In this document: one piece after another, positions 8,515-17,131 of the stretch | How positions within the stretch are numbered: the first letter of the stretch is position 1 | Layout of the letters: each line of letters begins with the position of its first letter | NCBI GenBank assembly: GCA_020633315.1 | Contig: JACKDV010000019.1 | Span: 1-64,000, forward strand | Reading direction: 5' to 3' | Length of the DNA stretch: 64,000 nucleotides | Source of the DNA: Myxococcales bacterium | Lineage (GTDB): Bacteria > Myxococcota_A > Polyangia > Nannocystales > Nannocystaceae | Notes under the pieces: generated by a model | The model's input: only the letters and a program-made list of their open reading frames with translations | Told to the model about the DNA's origin: nothing | The model's database searches: none | Position numbers and translations under genes: made by a program

Positions 8515-9318
8515 ATGAGCCCGCTCGACCCTCGCCCCGAGCCCAAGCGCTGGCCGTACTCCGAACCCGAGCAGGCCTGGGCCGAGCGCTGGTTCATCGG
8601 CTACAGCGTGGCCTGGATGCTGGCGGTCGCCCTGGTCGTCGCCACCGGCTGGATCTTCCGCTGGGGCGACCTGGGCTACCTGCTGTTCTCCTGCGCGCTC
8701 GGCCTGGCCCCGGTGATCGGGCCGTGGCTGTGGCCGGGCCGCCCCGATCGCGGCCGCCCGGTGTGGCACTGCTGGTGGCTGAAGATCAACGCCTGGGTGC
8801 TCGTGCTGGTCGCCTTCGGCACCTACTTCGGCACCCACTACTTCTTCGACCTGATGGGCATGCGCTACGCGTTCCCGGTGAGCTGGACCTTCGAGGCCGA
8901 GGTGGTGGGGCACTCGACGCAGACGGTGCCGGTGTTCATGTACCCGCTCACCCAGGCGTACTTCCTCACCTACTTCGTGGTGGCCACGGTGCTGCTGCGC
9001 ACCCTCGAGCGCCGCCTCGGCCTGGGGGTGGTGGGGCGCGCGGTGGCGGTGCTGGCCATCGCCTACGGGATCGCGTGGATGGAGACCTTCGCCATGGCCA
9101 CCGACGCGCTCTCGGCCTACTTCGAGTACGCCGAGCGCGATCGCATGCTGCGCTTCGGCTCGCTCGGCTACGCGAGCTACTTCGTGGTGGGCCTGCCCCT
9201 GGTGCGCCGCATCGACGCGCGCTGGTCCATGGGGCAGGTGCTCATGCAGGCGCTGGCCGCCTGCATGCTGATCCTGTGCCTGCTCGAGGCGTGGGCGAAG
9301 CTGGTGGGGCCGCTCTGA
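8515..9318 (+). CDS. Cycloeucalenol cycloisomerase-like membrane protein (sterol biosynthesis)
   Basis: This 267-residue integral membrane protein has about six hydrophobic segments and no signal peptide. Remembered features of plant cycloeucalenol cycloisomerase (CPI1) align along its length: an N-terminal EQAWAERWFIGY segment, WWLKINAWVLVL, GTYFGTHYFFDLMG, FPVSWTFE, LTQAYFLTYF, a second-half AYGIAWMETFAMA followed by YFEYAERDRMLRFGSLGYASYFVV, and a hydrophobic LLEAWAKLVGPL end. CPI opens the 9,19-cyclopropane ring of cycloartenol-derived sterols. Some myxobacteria make sterols, so a role in that pathway fits, although no other sterol gene is nearby. The ATG lies 12 nt after a TAGCGT -10 hexamer. 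The family call comes from remembered sequence similarity and was not searched. Confidence 0.78.
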   Translation: MSPLDPRPEPKRWPYSEPEQAWAERWFIGYSVAWMLAVALVVATGWIFRWGDLGYLLFSCALGLAPVIGPWLWPGRPDRGRPVWHCWWLKINAWVLVLVAFGTYFGTHYFFDLMGMRYAFPVSWTFEAEVVGHSTQTVPVFMYPLTQAYFLTYFVVATVLLRTLERRLGLGVVGRAVAVLAIAYGIAWMETFAMATDALSAYFEYAERDRMLRFGSLGYASYFVVGLPLVRRIDARWSMGQVLMQALAACMLILCLLEAWAKLVGPL

Positions 9319-9339
9319 CCCGGGCGGGCGCCGGGGCCC

Positions 9340-10623
9340 TCACGGCCCCACGTGGGTGATCTGGCCGTCGAGCACGTCGGCGACCCACTGCGGCAGCGAG
9401 GTGCCGTCCACGAAGGTGATGTTGAAGCCCAGCCGCAGCGCGGTGTGTCCCAGGCCGAGCTGGTAGAAGGTGGAGGCCTGGTCCATGTGCTGCGCCCGGA
9501 TGCTCATCAGGTCGTCGCTGTAGGTCATGGGCGGCACGGCGGTCGGGATGCCCCCGCAGTTGTCGTGCATGCCGTTGCCCCAGCCGGCCCCCATGTACGT
9601 GCTGATGACCTGGTCGGCGGTGTTGGAGAACAGGCCGAAGCGGACCTGCGGGTACTCCTGCAGCACGTGGTCGAGCAGGTCGGTGGCGAAGTCCTCGGGG
9701 TCGCAGGCGGGGCAGGCCGAGAGCACGGTGCCGTCGAGGTTCCAGGTCTCCCGGAAGATCGTCTGCAGGCACGGCGCGATCACGGCGTTGCTCAGCGGCG
9801 GTCCCGAGTCGTCGATGACGGTGAGCTCCACCTCGTCGCCGTAGGCGTCGGCCACCTGGGTGGCGTTGATCGCCGCCCCGAAGCCGCCCGCGCTGATGCC
9901 GGTGAGCAGGACCCGCTCGGCGGGGAAGCTCGGCACGAGCTGCTCGAGGTAGCGGGTGACGTTGGAGTAGCCGCGGAACTGGCGGAGCGCGCCGCCGAGC
10001 TCCGCCTCGGCGTCACCGGCGTGGATGTCCCCGGTGCAGTAGGGCACGTAGATCATCGTCCAGTCCCGCGCCGGGTTCGCGTCGTTGTTGCGGCTGAAGA
10101 TGCCGTCGCCCGGGGGGATGAACGGGATGTTGAAGGCCGTGAAGTCGCACGCGTCGCTGAAGCACGCGCCGCCGCCCTCCAGGTAGATCATCAGGTTGGA
10201 CGAATCGGGGTTGTAGCTGACCCCGAAGCCGGCCGTCGATCCGTCCATGCACCGGGTGCCCGGGACCTCCACGTAGGTCCACTCCAGCGCGGGGGGCTCG
10301 AGGATCTCGACCGCGCTGCAGTCGCTGCGGCAGCCGTCGAAGTCGTCGTCGTTGCCGTCGTCGCACTCCTCACCGGGATCGAGGTTGCCGTCGCCGCAGT
10401 AGGGCTCGGTCGGTCCCGTGCTGCCGCCGGTGTCGTCGGCGACCTCGCTGGTGGCCGAGGTCGCGCCGCCGCTGGCCCCGTCCGTGGCATCGCTCGCGCC
10501 CGGGCCCGCGCTCGCGGTCCCCTCGCTGGTGCCCTGCTCCGTCTCGCCCGCGCTCGGGCCCGAGCCGCCGCACGCCGCCGCGACCAAGACCGAGACCCAT
10601 GCCGTTGCCACCCTGCTGCCCAT
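9340..10623 (-). CDS. Pectinacetylesterase-like lipoprotein with Cys-rich DUF4215-type repeat
   Basis: This is a predicted surface esterase of 427 residues. The order is a signal peptide with lipobox VAAAC, a Gly/Ser/Thr/Glu linker, a Cys-rich YCGDGNLDPGEECDDGN repeat of the DUF4215 type, then an alpha/beta-hydrolase related to plant pectinacetylesterase and Notum. The visible family parts are LMIYLEGGGACF, YVPYCTGDIH, the nucleophile elbow TGISAGGFGA, and DDSGPPL after the next strand. The substrate may be any acylated glycan or protein. The ATG at 10623 is chosen because it gives a proper signal peptide. A paralogue lies at 46630-47826. Confidence 0.85.
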   Translation of the reverse strand: MGSRVATAWVSVLVAAACGGSGPSAGETEQGTSEGTASAGPGASDATDGASGGATSATSEVADDTGGSTGPTEPYCGDGNLDPGEECDDGNDDDFDGCRSDCSAVEILEPPALEWTYVEVPGTRCMDGSTAGFGVSYNPDSSNLMIYLEGGGACFSDACDFTAFNIPFIPPGDGIFSRNNDANPARDWTMIYVPYCTGDIHAGDAEAELGGALRQFRGYSNVTRYLEQLVPSFPAERVLLTGISAGGFGAAINATQVADAYGDEVELTVIDDSGPPLSNAVIAPCLQTIFRETWNLDGTVLSACPACDPEDFATDLLDHVLQEYPQVRFGLFSNTADQVISTYMGAGWGNGMHDNCGGIPTAVPPMTYSDDLMSIRAQHMDQASTFYQLGLGHTALRLGFNITFVDGTSLPQWVADVLDGQITHVGP

Positions 10624-10744
10624 GCTCGCACCGTACGCGGACGGGGTGGCCGGCGTCCACCGCCTCGACGGTCGCAGGGGCACCCTCGCCCGACGCCAGC
10701 GTCTTCGGGCTCACCAACGCGGCCGGGCTCGAGCGGTGCGGGGC

Positions 10745-11407
10745 TCAGCGCGAGGCGTCGTACCAGTGCAGCCCGTCGAGCGCGGCGATCGGCGAGCCGG
10801 CCACCAGCGCGCGCAATCGAGCCAGCTCGCCCTCGGTCTCGGCGAGGCGCGTGGGCAGGATCTTGTGCAGCAGGGTGTCGAGCTCCATCGCCAGGAAGAA
10901 GGTGTGCCGCTCCACCAGCCAGCGGTCGAGCTGGGTGAGGGTGTCGTTGGGCGTCGGCGGGTCCGCGCTGCGCTCGGCTCGCTCGCGCAGCTCGCCGCCC
11001 AGGCGATCGGCCGCGGCGGAGAACGCCCGCACCTCGGCGTTGGTCCAGTCGAACCAGATGTTCTCGAAGATCCCCGCCGCCGCGCAGAAGCGGTTGAGCA
11101 CCAGGTGCGAGCACCACAGCCGATAGCCCAGCTCGCGCTGCTCCTCGCGACCCAGCGCAGGGTCGAGGCGCCACCAGCCCGGGCCGCTGCGGTTGCGACC
11201 GCGGAACACGAACGCGTGGAAGGTGCCGTGGGGGTGCGCGGCGATGTGCCGGATGACCACCTGGTCGATCTCGCTGGTGTCGAGCGAGGCGCGGAGCTGC
11301 TCGAGCTTGGCGAGGCCGATCGACATCGGCGAGGTGGGGGTCACCACCAGGGCGCGACGCGGCCCCGCCGGCGTGTCGATCGGATGCTCGCTGAGCTCCA
11401 CGGTCAT
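10745..11407 (-). CDS. Uncharacterised protein at the left edge of the biosynthetic cluster
   Basis: This 220-residue soluble protein has no signal peptide or membrane segment. It contains several Trp-rich stretches (GPGWWRLDPA, IWFDWTNAEV, GLHWYD) and a His-rich strand pair (IRHIAAHPHGTFHAFVF). The middle and C-terminal parts look helical. It follows the halogenase gene on the same strand with a gap of about 105 nt, so it may be part of the same transcript. I do not recognise the family. Membership in the biosynthetic cluster is inferred only from position. The ATG at 11407 begins MTVELSEHP; an upstream in-frame start would add about 30 low-complexity residues. Confidence 0.65.
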   Translation of the reverse strand: MTVELSEHPIDTPAGPRRALVVTPTSPMSIGLAKLEQLRASLDTSEIDQVVIRHIAAHPHGTFHAFVFRGRNRSGPGWWRLDPALGREEQRELGYRLWCSHLVLNRFCAAAGIFENIWFDWTNAEVRAFSAAADRLGGELRERAERSADPPTPNDTLTQLDRWLVERHTFFLAMELDTLLHKILPTRLAETEGELARLRALVAGSPIAALDGLHWYDASR

Positions 11408-11512
11408 GGGCCCGAACGATACCGCGGCTGGGCTCGATGACGAACGCCCGGGGGCTCGGGACGTCGACGCGCCCGCATCCTGCGCGAGCCGGTCCGGCAC
11501 CGTGGGCCGGGG

Positions 11513-12874
11513 CTACTGGATCTCGCAGCGATCCCAGGGCACCCGCATGCCCAGCAGCATCGCGAGGTAGCTGTCGTGGCCGAACATGCCGACGGTGCCC
11601 GTGGCCTCGTCGACCCACAGGCTCGGTCCCTGGGCCCGGTAGCGGTCCACGTAGCCCTGCAGGTTGCCCAGGGGCGTCTCGCGGGTCGCCATCTCCCAGA
11701 ACCGGGTGCTCAGGCGGGTGTTGAAGCGGTAGTGCAGCGCGAGGAAGTCACGGATCTCCTCCCACTGTCCCACCACCCAGCGGTTGAATTCCTCGATGGC
11801 CCGGGCGTCGACCCCCGCGGCGACCACCTGGGCCATGCGCAGGGCGTGGCCGCAGATCACCTGGATGTTGGTGGCCTCGAGGGGCTCGACGAAGCCGCAG
11901 GCGTTGCCCATGGCCACCACGTTGCCGACCCACGCCCGCCGGATGTAGCGCGACTCGAAGGGGACCGCGCGCAGCATGGACTCGTCGAGCCTGGGATTGG
12001 CCCGCAGCATCTCGGCCGCGGCCTCGTCGTCGCCCTTGTGGGCGCTGCTGTACACGTAGCCGCGGTTGATCACGCGCTGGTGCTCGATCCGCCAGCACCA
12101 GCCCGCCTCCATCGTCTCGGCCGTGGTGTAGGGGGCGATGCGCTCGCCCTCGGGCCGCTCCCAGCCCCCCACGATCGCCCGGTCGCAGAAGAGGTGGTCG
12201 CGCAGGCTCACCCACGGCTCGCCGAGCTGCTGGTGGATGAGCAGCCCCGAGAAGCCCGAGGCGTCCACGAACAGCTCGGCCTCCACGTCCTGGCCCGAGT
12301 CCAGGCGGAGGCTCGCGATCCCCTGCTCGCCGCGCACGGCCGCCACCACCTTGGCGTCGACCAGGATCCCGCCCTGCTGCTCGAGGTGGCGCTCGAGATA
12401 CTCCACGAAGGGGTGGTTCTCGATGTGGTAGCCGGTGGCGGCGGGCAGCCCCGCGCTCACGGCCGGGTTGGCGTGGGGAGGGTCGTCGTCGCGCAGGGCA
12501 TCGCGGCAGACCGACGAGATCCCCGGCCAGTCGTCGAGACAGTAGTAGCCCCAGGGCTCGCCGGGTCGCGGCAGGATCTGATTGTCGAATTTCTCGGCGA
12601 ATGGATAGTCGAAGTACGGCCGGGGACCCCACAAGAAGCGCACGCCCAGCTTCCACGTGGGATCGACCAGCGCGCAGAAGTCCCGACGGGGGATTCCGAG
12701 CACCTCGTGCAGGTGATTGGGGGTGGCCGCGAAGGTGCCCTCTCCCACCATGACGTGACCCATTGCCCGGGAGCGGATCACGGTCACCGTCGCATCGGGC
12801 ACCACGCGGCGGAGGCTGATCGCCGCGATCAAGCCCGCCGTACCGCCACCTACGACTACGATCCTCTGCTTCAT
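11513..12874 (-). CDS. Flavin-dependent (tryptophan-type) halogenase
   Basis: This 453-residue enzyme belongs to the flavin-dependent halogenases, which use FADH2, O2 and chloride or bromide to halogenate aromatic side chains or small molecules. The visible features are the FAD-binding VVVGGGTAG (residues 6-14), VGEGTFA, the lysine in WKLGVRF (Lys75, equivalent to the catalytic Lys of PrnA) and GNACGFVEPLEATNI near the C-terminus. The signature usually written WxWxIP appears as WCWRIE at residues 259-264, so the final Pro is replaced by Glu. The gene diverges from the exporter operon. The predicted precursor peptide has no Trp, so the substrate may be Tyr, a building block or another molecule. 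Confidence 0.9.
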   Translation of the reverse strand: MKQRIVVVGGGTAGLIAAISLRRVVPDATVTVIRSRAMGHVMVGEGTFAATPNHLHEVLGIPRRDFCALVDPTWKLGVRFLWGPRPYFDYPFAEKFDNQILPRPGEPWGYYCLDDWPGISSVCRDALRDDDPPHANPAVSAGLPAATGYHIENHPFVEYLERHLEQQGGILVDAKVVAAVRGEQGIASLRLDSGQDVEAELFVDASGFSGLLIHQQLGEPWVSLRDHLFCDRAIVGGWERPEGERIAPYTTAETMEAGWCWRIEHQRVINRGYVYSSAHKGDDEAAAEMLRANPRLDESMLRAVPFESRYIRRAWVGNVVAMGNACGFVEPLEATNIQVICGHALRMAQVVAAGVDARAIEEFNRWVVGQWEEIRDFLALHYRFNTRLSTRFWEMATRETPLGNLQGYVDRYRAQGPSLWVDEATGTVGMFGHDSYLAMLLGMRVPWDRCEIQ

Positions 12875-12938
12875 GGCGCGCCCCGTGGCCGGGCGCCAGA
12901 CCGCGCGCGGCCGGCCCCGTTCGAGTCCATTGGCCGAC

Positions 12939-12966
12939 AATCTACTCGATTCGGTGACCTTGTCCA
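12939..12966 (-). promoter_or_regulatory. Candidate sigma-70-type promoter of the halogenase gene
   Basis: On the minus strand TGGACA (12961-12966) is followed after 16 nt by TAGATT (12939-12944). The same TAGATT -10 is found before the precursor-peptide gene. The leader would be about 58 nt. Confidence 0.45.
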
Positions 12967-13013
12967 TCGGTTGGTGCGACGGGCTCGGGTCCGCGCCATC
13001 GGGGGGTGATCGT

Positions 13014-13115
13014 ATGAAATTGAGCTCATGTGGATCGTCGGCAGAGTCATCGAATTCGATCATTGGATCGACGGATTCGCGCGTCGATCGTGTTGCGAAT
13101 CCGATCATCGACTGA
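13014..13115 (+). CDS. Possible 33-residue small protein
   Basis: An ATG preceded by GGGGGTGAT encodes a 33-residue Ser/Ile/Asp-rich peptide starting MKLSSCGSS. It lies in the divergent promoter region of the cluster. Codon use is less G+C-biased than in its neighbours, so it could be spurious or could be a second short precursor. It shares no clear motif with the peptide at 27519-27638. Confidence 0.25.
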   Translation: MKLSSCGSSAESSNSIIGSTDSRVDRVANPIID

Positions 13116-13165
13116 CATCGCGCATCGTCGCGATTCGTCGATCCCGAGTATTGCATTCCTGGACG

Positions 13166-13188
13166 GGTCCGGGGGTCGCCGCTATGCT
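13166..13188 (+). promoter_or_regulatory. Candidate promoter of the export/ligase operon
   Basis: TATGCT at 13183-13188 is an apparent -10, 11 nt before the GTG at 13200, with a TGGACG-like -35 about 17 nt further upstream. The transcript would have almost no leader. Confidence 0.4.
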
Positions 13189-13199
13189 CACCAGCCGTC

Positions 13200-14438
13200 G
13201 TGGCGACTCCCTTCTCTCGTTCGATACGGTCACTCGCCGCCGAGCGATCGCTGGTGGGGAGGAGCGCGGTCCTGGTGACGCTGCTGGCGATCGGGCTGCT
13301 GCTGTGGGGAGCCTGGGCCGTGCTGGCTCGGGTGACCCTGCGCGAGGCGGGGCTCGGCGGGCGGCTGGAATCCATCCATGCGGCCCACGAGGTCGACGCA
13401 CCGATCAACGGGACGGTGGCGAGGATGACCACCGAGCTCGGGCGCGAGGTCCGGGCCGGTGATGTGCTCATCGAGCTCGAGGCAGGGCGAGCCGAGGCGT
13501 CGCGGCTGCAGGCGGAGGTGAGGCGCGATGCCCTGGTGGCCCAGCTCGAGGCGATCACGATCGAGATCGACGCGGCCGAGGGCGTCGTGGAATCGATCAA
13601 CGCCGGATCGTCCTTCGCGGTGGCCGAGGCGGACGCAGAGCGACAGCGGGCGGTCGAGGAGGCTCGCTGGGCGCGGGAGCAGGCCTCGCGCCTGCAAGAG
13701 CTCGCCGAGGCCGGGGTGTCGCCGCTGGAGGCCCAGGAGCAGGCGTCCTCGGAGGCCGCGGCGTGGCGCTCGGAGGCGCGGGCGGCCGCGCTGGCCAAGC
13801 GTCGCATCGCGGGCGAGGCCCGCACGCGGGAGGCCGACGCCGCGGTTCGCCTGGAGAGCCTCCGCCGCGAGCGGACGCGCCTGGCGGGCGAGCGCGACGC
13901 GGCCGAGTCCGAGATCGCTCGCCTCGGGGTGGAGCTGGCCCGCTACCGCATCACCGCGCCCGTCGACGGAGTGGTGGGCGAGCTCGCCGATCTGCGGCCG
14001 GGCTCGGTGGTGCTCGAGGGACAGCGGCTGCTGGTCGTCGTCCCCCACGGGCCCCTGCGGGCGGTGGCCCAGTTCCCGTCTCGTCATGCGCTGGGACGGC
14101 TGCGACCGGGACAGGCGGCGCGCATGCGCCTGGCCGGCTTTCCCTGGACCAGCTACGGGATGATCGAGCTGCGGGTGGTGCAGGTGGGCACCGAGTCTCG
14201 GGGCGGGCTGCTGCGCGCCGAGCTCGAGATCATCCACGCTCCCGCGGCGATCCCCCTCGCCCACGGGCTGGAGGGCAGCATCGAGGTGGCGGTGGAGGAG
14301 GTCAGCCCCCTCGAGCTCGCGCTGCGCTCGGTGGGCCACGCGGTGACGGGAGAGCCCACGAGCGACGAGGGGCTGGCCGCTCGCCCCGGCGTGGCCGCCG
14401 ATCCAGGGGCGCTCTCGCGGGCGGAGGAGCGGCGATGA
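13200..14438 (+). CDS. HlyD-family periplasmic adaptor of a peptide exporter
   Basis: This 412-residue protein is a membrane-fusion adaptor linking an inner-membrane ABC exporter to the outer envelope. Residues 20-45 form one transmembrane helix (VLVTLLAIGLLLWGAWAVLA). A lipoyl/barrel-sandwich half follows (HEVDAPINGTVARM), then a long alpha-helical hairpin rich in Ala, Glu and Arg (about 95-240), then the second half (YRITAPVDGVVGELADL) and a beta-barrel. The GTG start is chosen because it lies 11 nt after a -10 hexamer and gives the full N-terminus. Its stop overlaps the next start as ATGA, so translation is coupled to the peptidase-ABC gene. Confidence 0.9.
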   Translation: MATPFSRSIRSLAAERSLVGRSAVLVTLLAIGLLLWGAWAVLARVTLREAGLGGRLESIHAAHEVDAPINGTVARMTTELGREVRAGDVLIELEAGRAEASRLQAEVRRDALVAQLEAITIEIDAAEGVVESINAGSSFAVAEADAERQRAVEEARWAREQASRLQELAEAGVSPLEAQEQASSEAAAWRSEARAAALAKRRIAGEARTREADAAVRLESLRRERTRLAGERDAAESEIARLGVELARYRITAPVDGVVGELADLRPGSVVLEGQRLLVVVPHGPLRAVAQFPSRHALGRLRPGQAARMRLAGFPWTSYGMIELRVVQVGTESRGGLLRAELEIIHAPAAIPLAHGLEGSIEVAVEEVSPLELALRSVGHAVTGEPTSDEGLAARPGVAADPGALSRAEERR

Positions 14439-17131
14439 GGTGGCTGGCGCCCGAGGTCATCCAGACCTCGGCCATGGACTGTGGCCCCGCCGCGCTCAAG
14501 TGCGTGCTCGAGGGGCTGGGGATCCCGGTGGGCTACGGCCGCCTCCGCGAGGCCTGCCAGACCGACGTGGACGGCACCTCCATCGACACGATCGAGGACG
14601 TCGCGCGGGCGCTGGGGCTGGATGCGGAGCAGCACCTCGTGCCCGCCGATCACCTGCTGATGCCGCAGTCCGAGAGCCTGCCCGCCATCGCGGTGCTCAC
14701 CATGCCCAGCGGGCTCAACCACTTCGTGGTGCTGTATCGCCGGCTGGGGCCGCTGGTGCAGGTGATGGATCCCGAGCGAGGCCGGCACTGGGTCCGGGCG
14801 AGCACGCTTCGGACCCAGCTGCTGTCGCACCCGGCCGAGGTCCCGGTCGAGGCGTTTCGCGAGTATGCGGACACGGCCCCGATGCTGCGGCCGCTGGAGC
14901 GTCGACTCGAGCGACTGGGCGTGGCGGCGACGAGCTGCCGCGAGATGATCGCCGAGGCGCGCCGCGATCCCGGCTGGCGATCGATCGCGGCCCTCGATGC
15001 GGCCACCCGCTCCGTGACCGCGCTGGTGAGCGCCCGGGCGATCCGCCGGGGGCGGGATGCCGAGCGCCTGGTGCGAACGGTGGCCCGCCGTGCCATCGAG
15101 GATCCCGAGACGATCCCCACCCGCTTCTGGAGCGTGGGCGAGCTGCCCCCGGTCGACGACGAGCCCCAGCTGTGGATGCGCGGTGCGGTGGCGATCTGCA
15201 TCCGCACCACCCGCTCGTCCGAGCGGGCCGCCGGCTCCTCCGAGGTCGAGGCCGAGGCCGAGGTGGTGGAGCGCCCCGAGGACCTGGTGCGAGCGCTGCA
15301 AGAGCCGCCGCTGGCTCCGCTGCGCGAGGCGCTGCGCCTGCTGCGGGCCGACGGCATGCTCGCCCCGCTCGCGCTGCTCGGCGTGCTGGTGCTCGCCGCG
15401 CTCGGCTCGATCGCCGAGGTCATGCTGCTGCGGGGCCTGCTCGACCTGGGCGGTCACCTGCAGTCGCCGGAGCAGCGGGTCGTGGCGGTGGTCGCCATGG
15501 TGGGGCTGCTCGTGGCGCTCGCGCTGCTCGAGTGGCCCCGCGGCATGCTGGTCGAGTCGCTGGGTCGCCGCCTCGAGCTGAGGGTGAGGGTGGCGCTGCA
15601 GACCAAGGTGCCGCGGCTCCCCGATCGCTACTTCCGCAGCCGCCTGATCTCCGACATGGCCCAGCGCAGCCACTCGCTCGCCCTCGTCCCCCAGCTCCCC
15701 CGCATGCTCGTGGGTCTGGTGGGCTCCTGCTTCGGCCTGGCGGCGGTGGTCGGCGGCCTGGTGTGGATGGATCCCTCGAGCGCCGCGATCGCGATCGGGG
15801 CCGCGCTGCTCTCGGTGGTGGTGCCGCTGGTGTTCCTGCCGCTGCTGTCGGAGCGCGACTTCCGGGTGCGGACCCACCTGGGGGCCCTCGCGAGCGCCTA
15901 CCTCGACGGCCTGCTCGGCATCACCGCGGTGCGAGCCCACGCGGCCGAGCGGGCGACGCGGCGAGAGCACGAGACCCTGCTGGTCGAGTGGCAGCGCGCG
16001 GCCCGAGCCCTGCTGACGGCCTCGGTGGGGATCGAGGCCGTGATGGCCCTGTTCGGCTTCGGGCTCGCGGCGGGCCTGGTCGGCAGCTACCTGATGGACG
16101 GCGGCGGGCTGGCGGGCACGCTGCTGGTCGCCTACTGGGCGCTGTCGATCCCCACCCAGGGCGAGCGGGTGGCCGCGGCCGCCCGCAGCTACCCCCAGGT
16201 ACGCAGCGTGTTCATGCGCATCCTCGAGGTGCTCGGCGCTCCCGAGGAGCCCGTGCCCGAGGCGCTCGACGAGCCGGGCGAGGCGAGCTCCTCGTCGCCG
16301 CGCGGGGTCTCGATCCGCCTGCTGGGGGTCGAGGTCCACGGGGGCGGCAACATCATCCTGCAGGACGTCGAGCTCGAGGTGGAGGCGGGTCGACACGTCG
16401 CGATCGTGGGCTCGTCGGGGGCGGGCAAGAGCTCGCTGCTCTCGGTGCTGCTGGGCTTCCACCACCCCAGCCGCGGGCGGGTGGAGATCGACGGCGTGCC
16501 CCTCGAGCCGCGCTCGCTCGCCGCGCTGCGGGCCCGCATCGCGTGGATCGATCCCACCGTGCAGCTGTGGAATCGATCGCTGCTCGCCAACCTCCGCTAC
16601 GGCTCGGACCGCGGCGCGGCCGGGCCGGGCGAGGTGCTGCGGGACGCCCAGCTGCTGTCGGTGCTCGAGCGGCTGCCCGAGGGGCTGGGCACCACGCTGG
16701 GCGAGGGCGGGGCGATGCTCTCGGGAGGCGAGGGGCAGCGGGTGCGGGCCGGTCGCGCCTTCTTGCGCTCGGGGGCGGGCCTGGCCCTGCTCGACGAGCC
16801 GTTCCGCGGGCTCGACCGCGACGCCCGGCGCTCGCTGATGGCCTCGGCCCGCCGGATCTTCGCCGAGGCGACGCTCATCGCCGTCACCCACGACGTGCGC
16901 GACACCGATGCCTTCGAGCGCGTGGTGGTGATCGAGGGCGGTCGCATCGTGGAGGACGGAGCGCCCGCGGAGCTGCTCGCCCGGCCGGGCTCGCGCTACG
17001 CGATGCTCCACGGCCGCGACGTCGCGCTCGCCGAGCGGCTGTGGAGCCACCCGCTCTTTCGTCGAGTCCGCGTGGAGGCGGGTCGGCTCACCGAGATCCC
17101 CGCGACCGGAGCGAGCGATGTCGGGAGCTGA
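14435..17131 (+). CDS. C39 peptidase-containing peptide ABC transporter
   Basis: This 898-residue protein combines a leader peptidase, an exporter membrane domain and an ATPase. The C39 domain occupies about residues 1-130 with Gln10, catalytic Cys16 in SAMDCGPAALK, His96 in GLNHFVVL and Asp112 in VMDPERG, so it appears catalytically complete. An extended helical linker covers about 130-300, and six membrane segments span about 310-580. The ATPase has Walker A GSSGAGKSS (about 657), signature LSGGEGQRV and Walker B LALLDEP. Such proteins cut precursors after Gly-Gly or Gly-Ala type sites during export. The gene overlaps both neighbours. Domain order matches the first ABC protein of NHLP-type bacteriocin export sets. 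Confidence 0.92.
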   Translation: MRWLAPEVIQTSAMDCGPAALKCVLEGLGIPVGYGRLREACQTDVDGTSIDTIEDVARALGLDAEQHLVPADHLLMPQSESLPAIAVLTMPSGLNHFVVLYRRLGPLVQVMDPERGRHWVRASTLRTQLLSHPAEVPVEAFREYADTAPMLRPLERRLERLGVAATSCREMIAEARRDPGWRSIAALDAATRSVTALVSARAIRRGRDAERLVRTVARRAIEDPETIPTRFWSVGELPPVDDEPQLWMRGAVAICIRTTRSSERAAGSSEVEAEAEVVERPEDLVRALQEPPLAPLREALRLLRADGMLAPLALLGVLVLAALGSIAEVMLLRGLLDLGGHLQSPEQRVVAVVAMVGLLVALALLEWPRGMLVESLGRRLELRVRVALQTKVPRLPDRYFRSRLISDMAQRSHSLALVPQLPRMLVGLVGSCFGLAAVVGGLVWMDPSSAAIAIGAALLSVVVPLVFLPLLSERDFRVRTHLGALASAYLDGLLGITAVRAHAAERATRREHETLLVEWQRAARALLTASVGIEAVMALFGFGLAAGLVGSYLMDGGGLAGTLLVAYWALSIPTQGERVAAAARSYPQVRSVFMRILEVLGAPEEPVPEALDEPGEASSSSPRGVSIRLLGVEVHGGGNIILQDVELEVEAGRHVAIVGSSGAGKSSLLSVLLGFHHPSRGRVEIDGVPLEPRSLAALRARIAWIDPTVQLWNRSLLANLRYGSDRGAAGPGEVLRDAQLLSVLERLPEGLGTTLGEGGAMLSGGEGQRVRAGRAFLRSGAGLALLDEPFRGLDRDARRSLMASARRIFAEATLIAVTHDVRDTDAFERVVVIEGGRIVEDGAPAELLARPGSRYAMLHGRDVALAERLWSHPLFRRVRVEAGRLTEIPATGASDVGS

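Larger units (their letters stand above)
12875..13199. other. AT-richer divergent promoter region of the cluster
   Basis: This 325-bp interval lies between the halogenase and HlyD-like genes. It is visibly richer in A and T than the surrounding genes and full of short TCGAT/GATCATCGA words. It holds a promoter on each strand and one short open frame (13014-13115). Confidence 0.6.

Noticed and set aside
3783..8597. A 1604-codon antisense frame
   Set aside because: It covers several well-supported genes on both strands and has no domain; it arises from codon bias.
9333..9349. GGGGCC/GGCCCC stem between convergent genes as a terminator
   Set aside because: Short arms, no T-run, and overlap with the end of a coding region.
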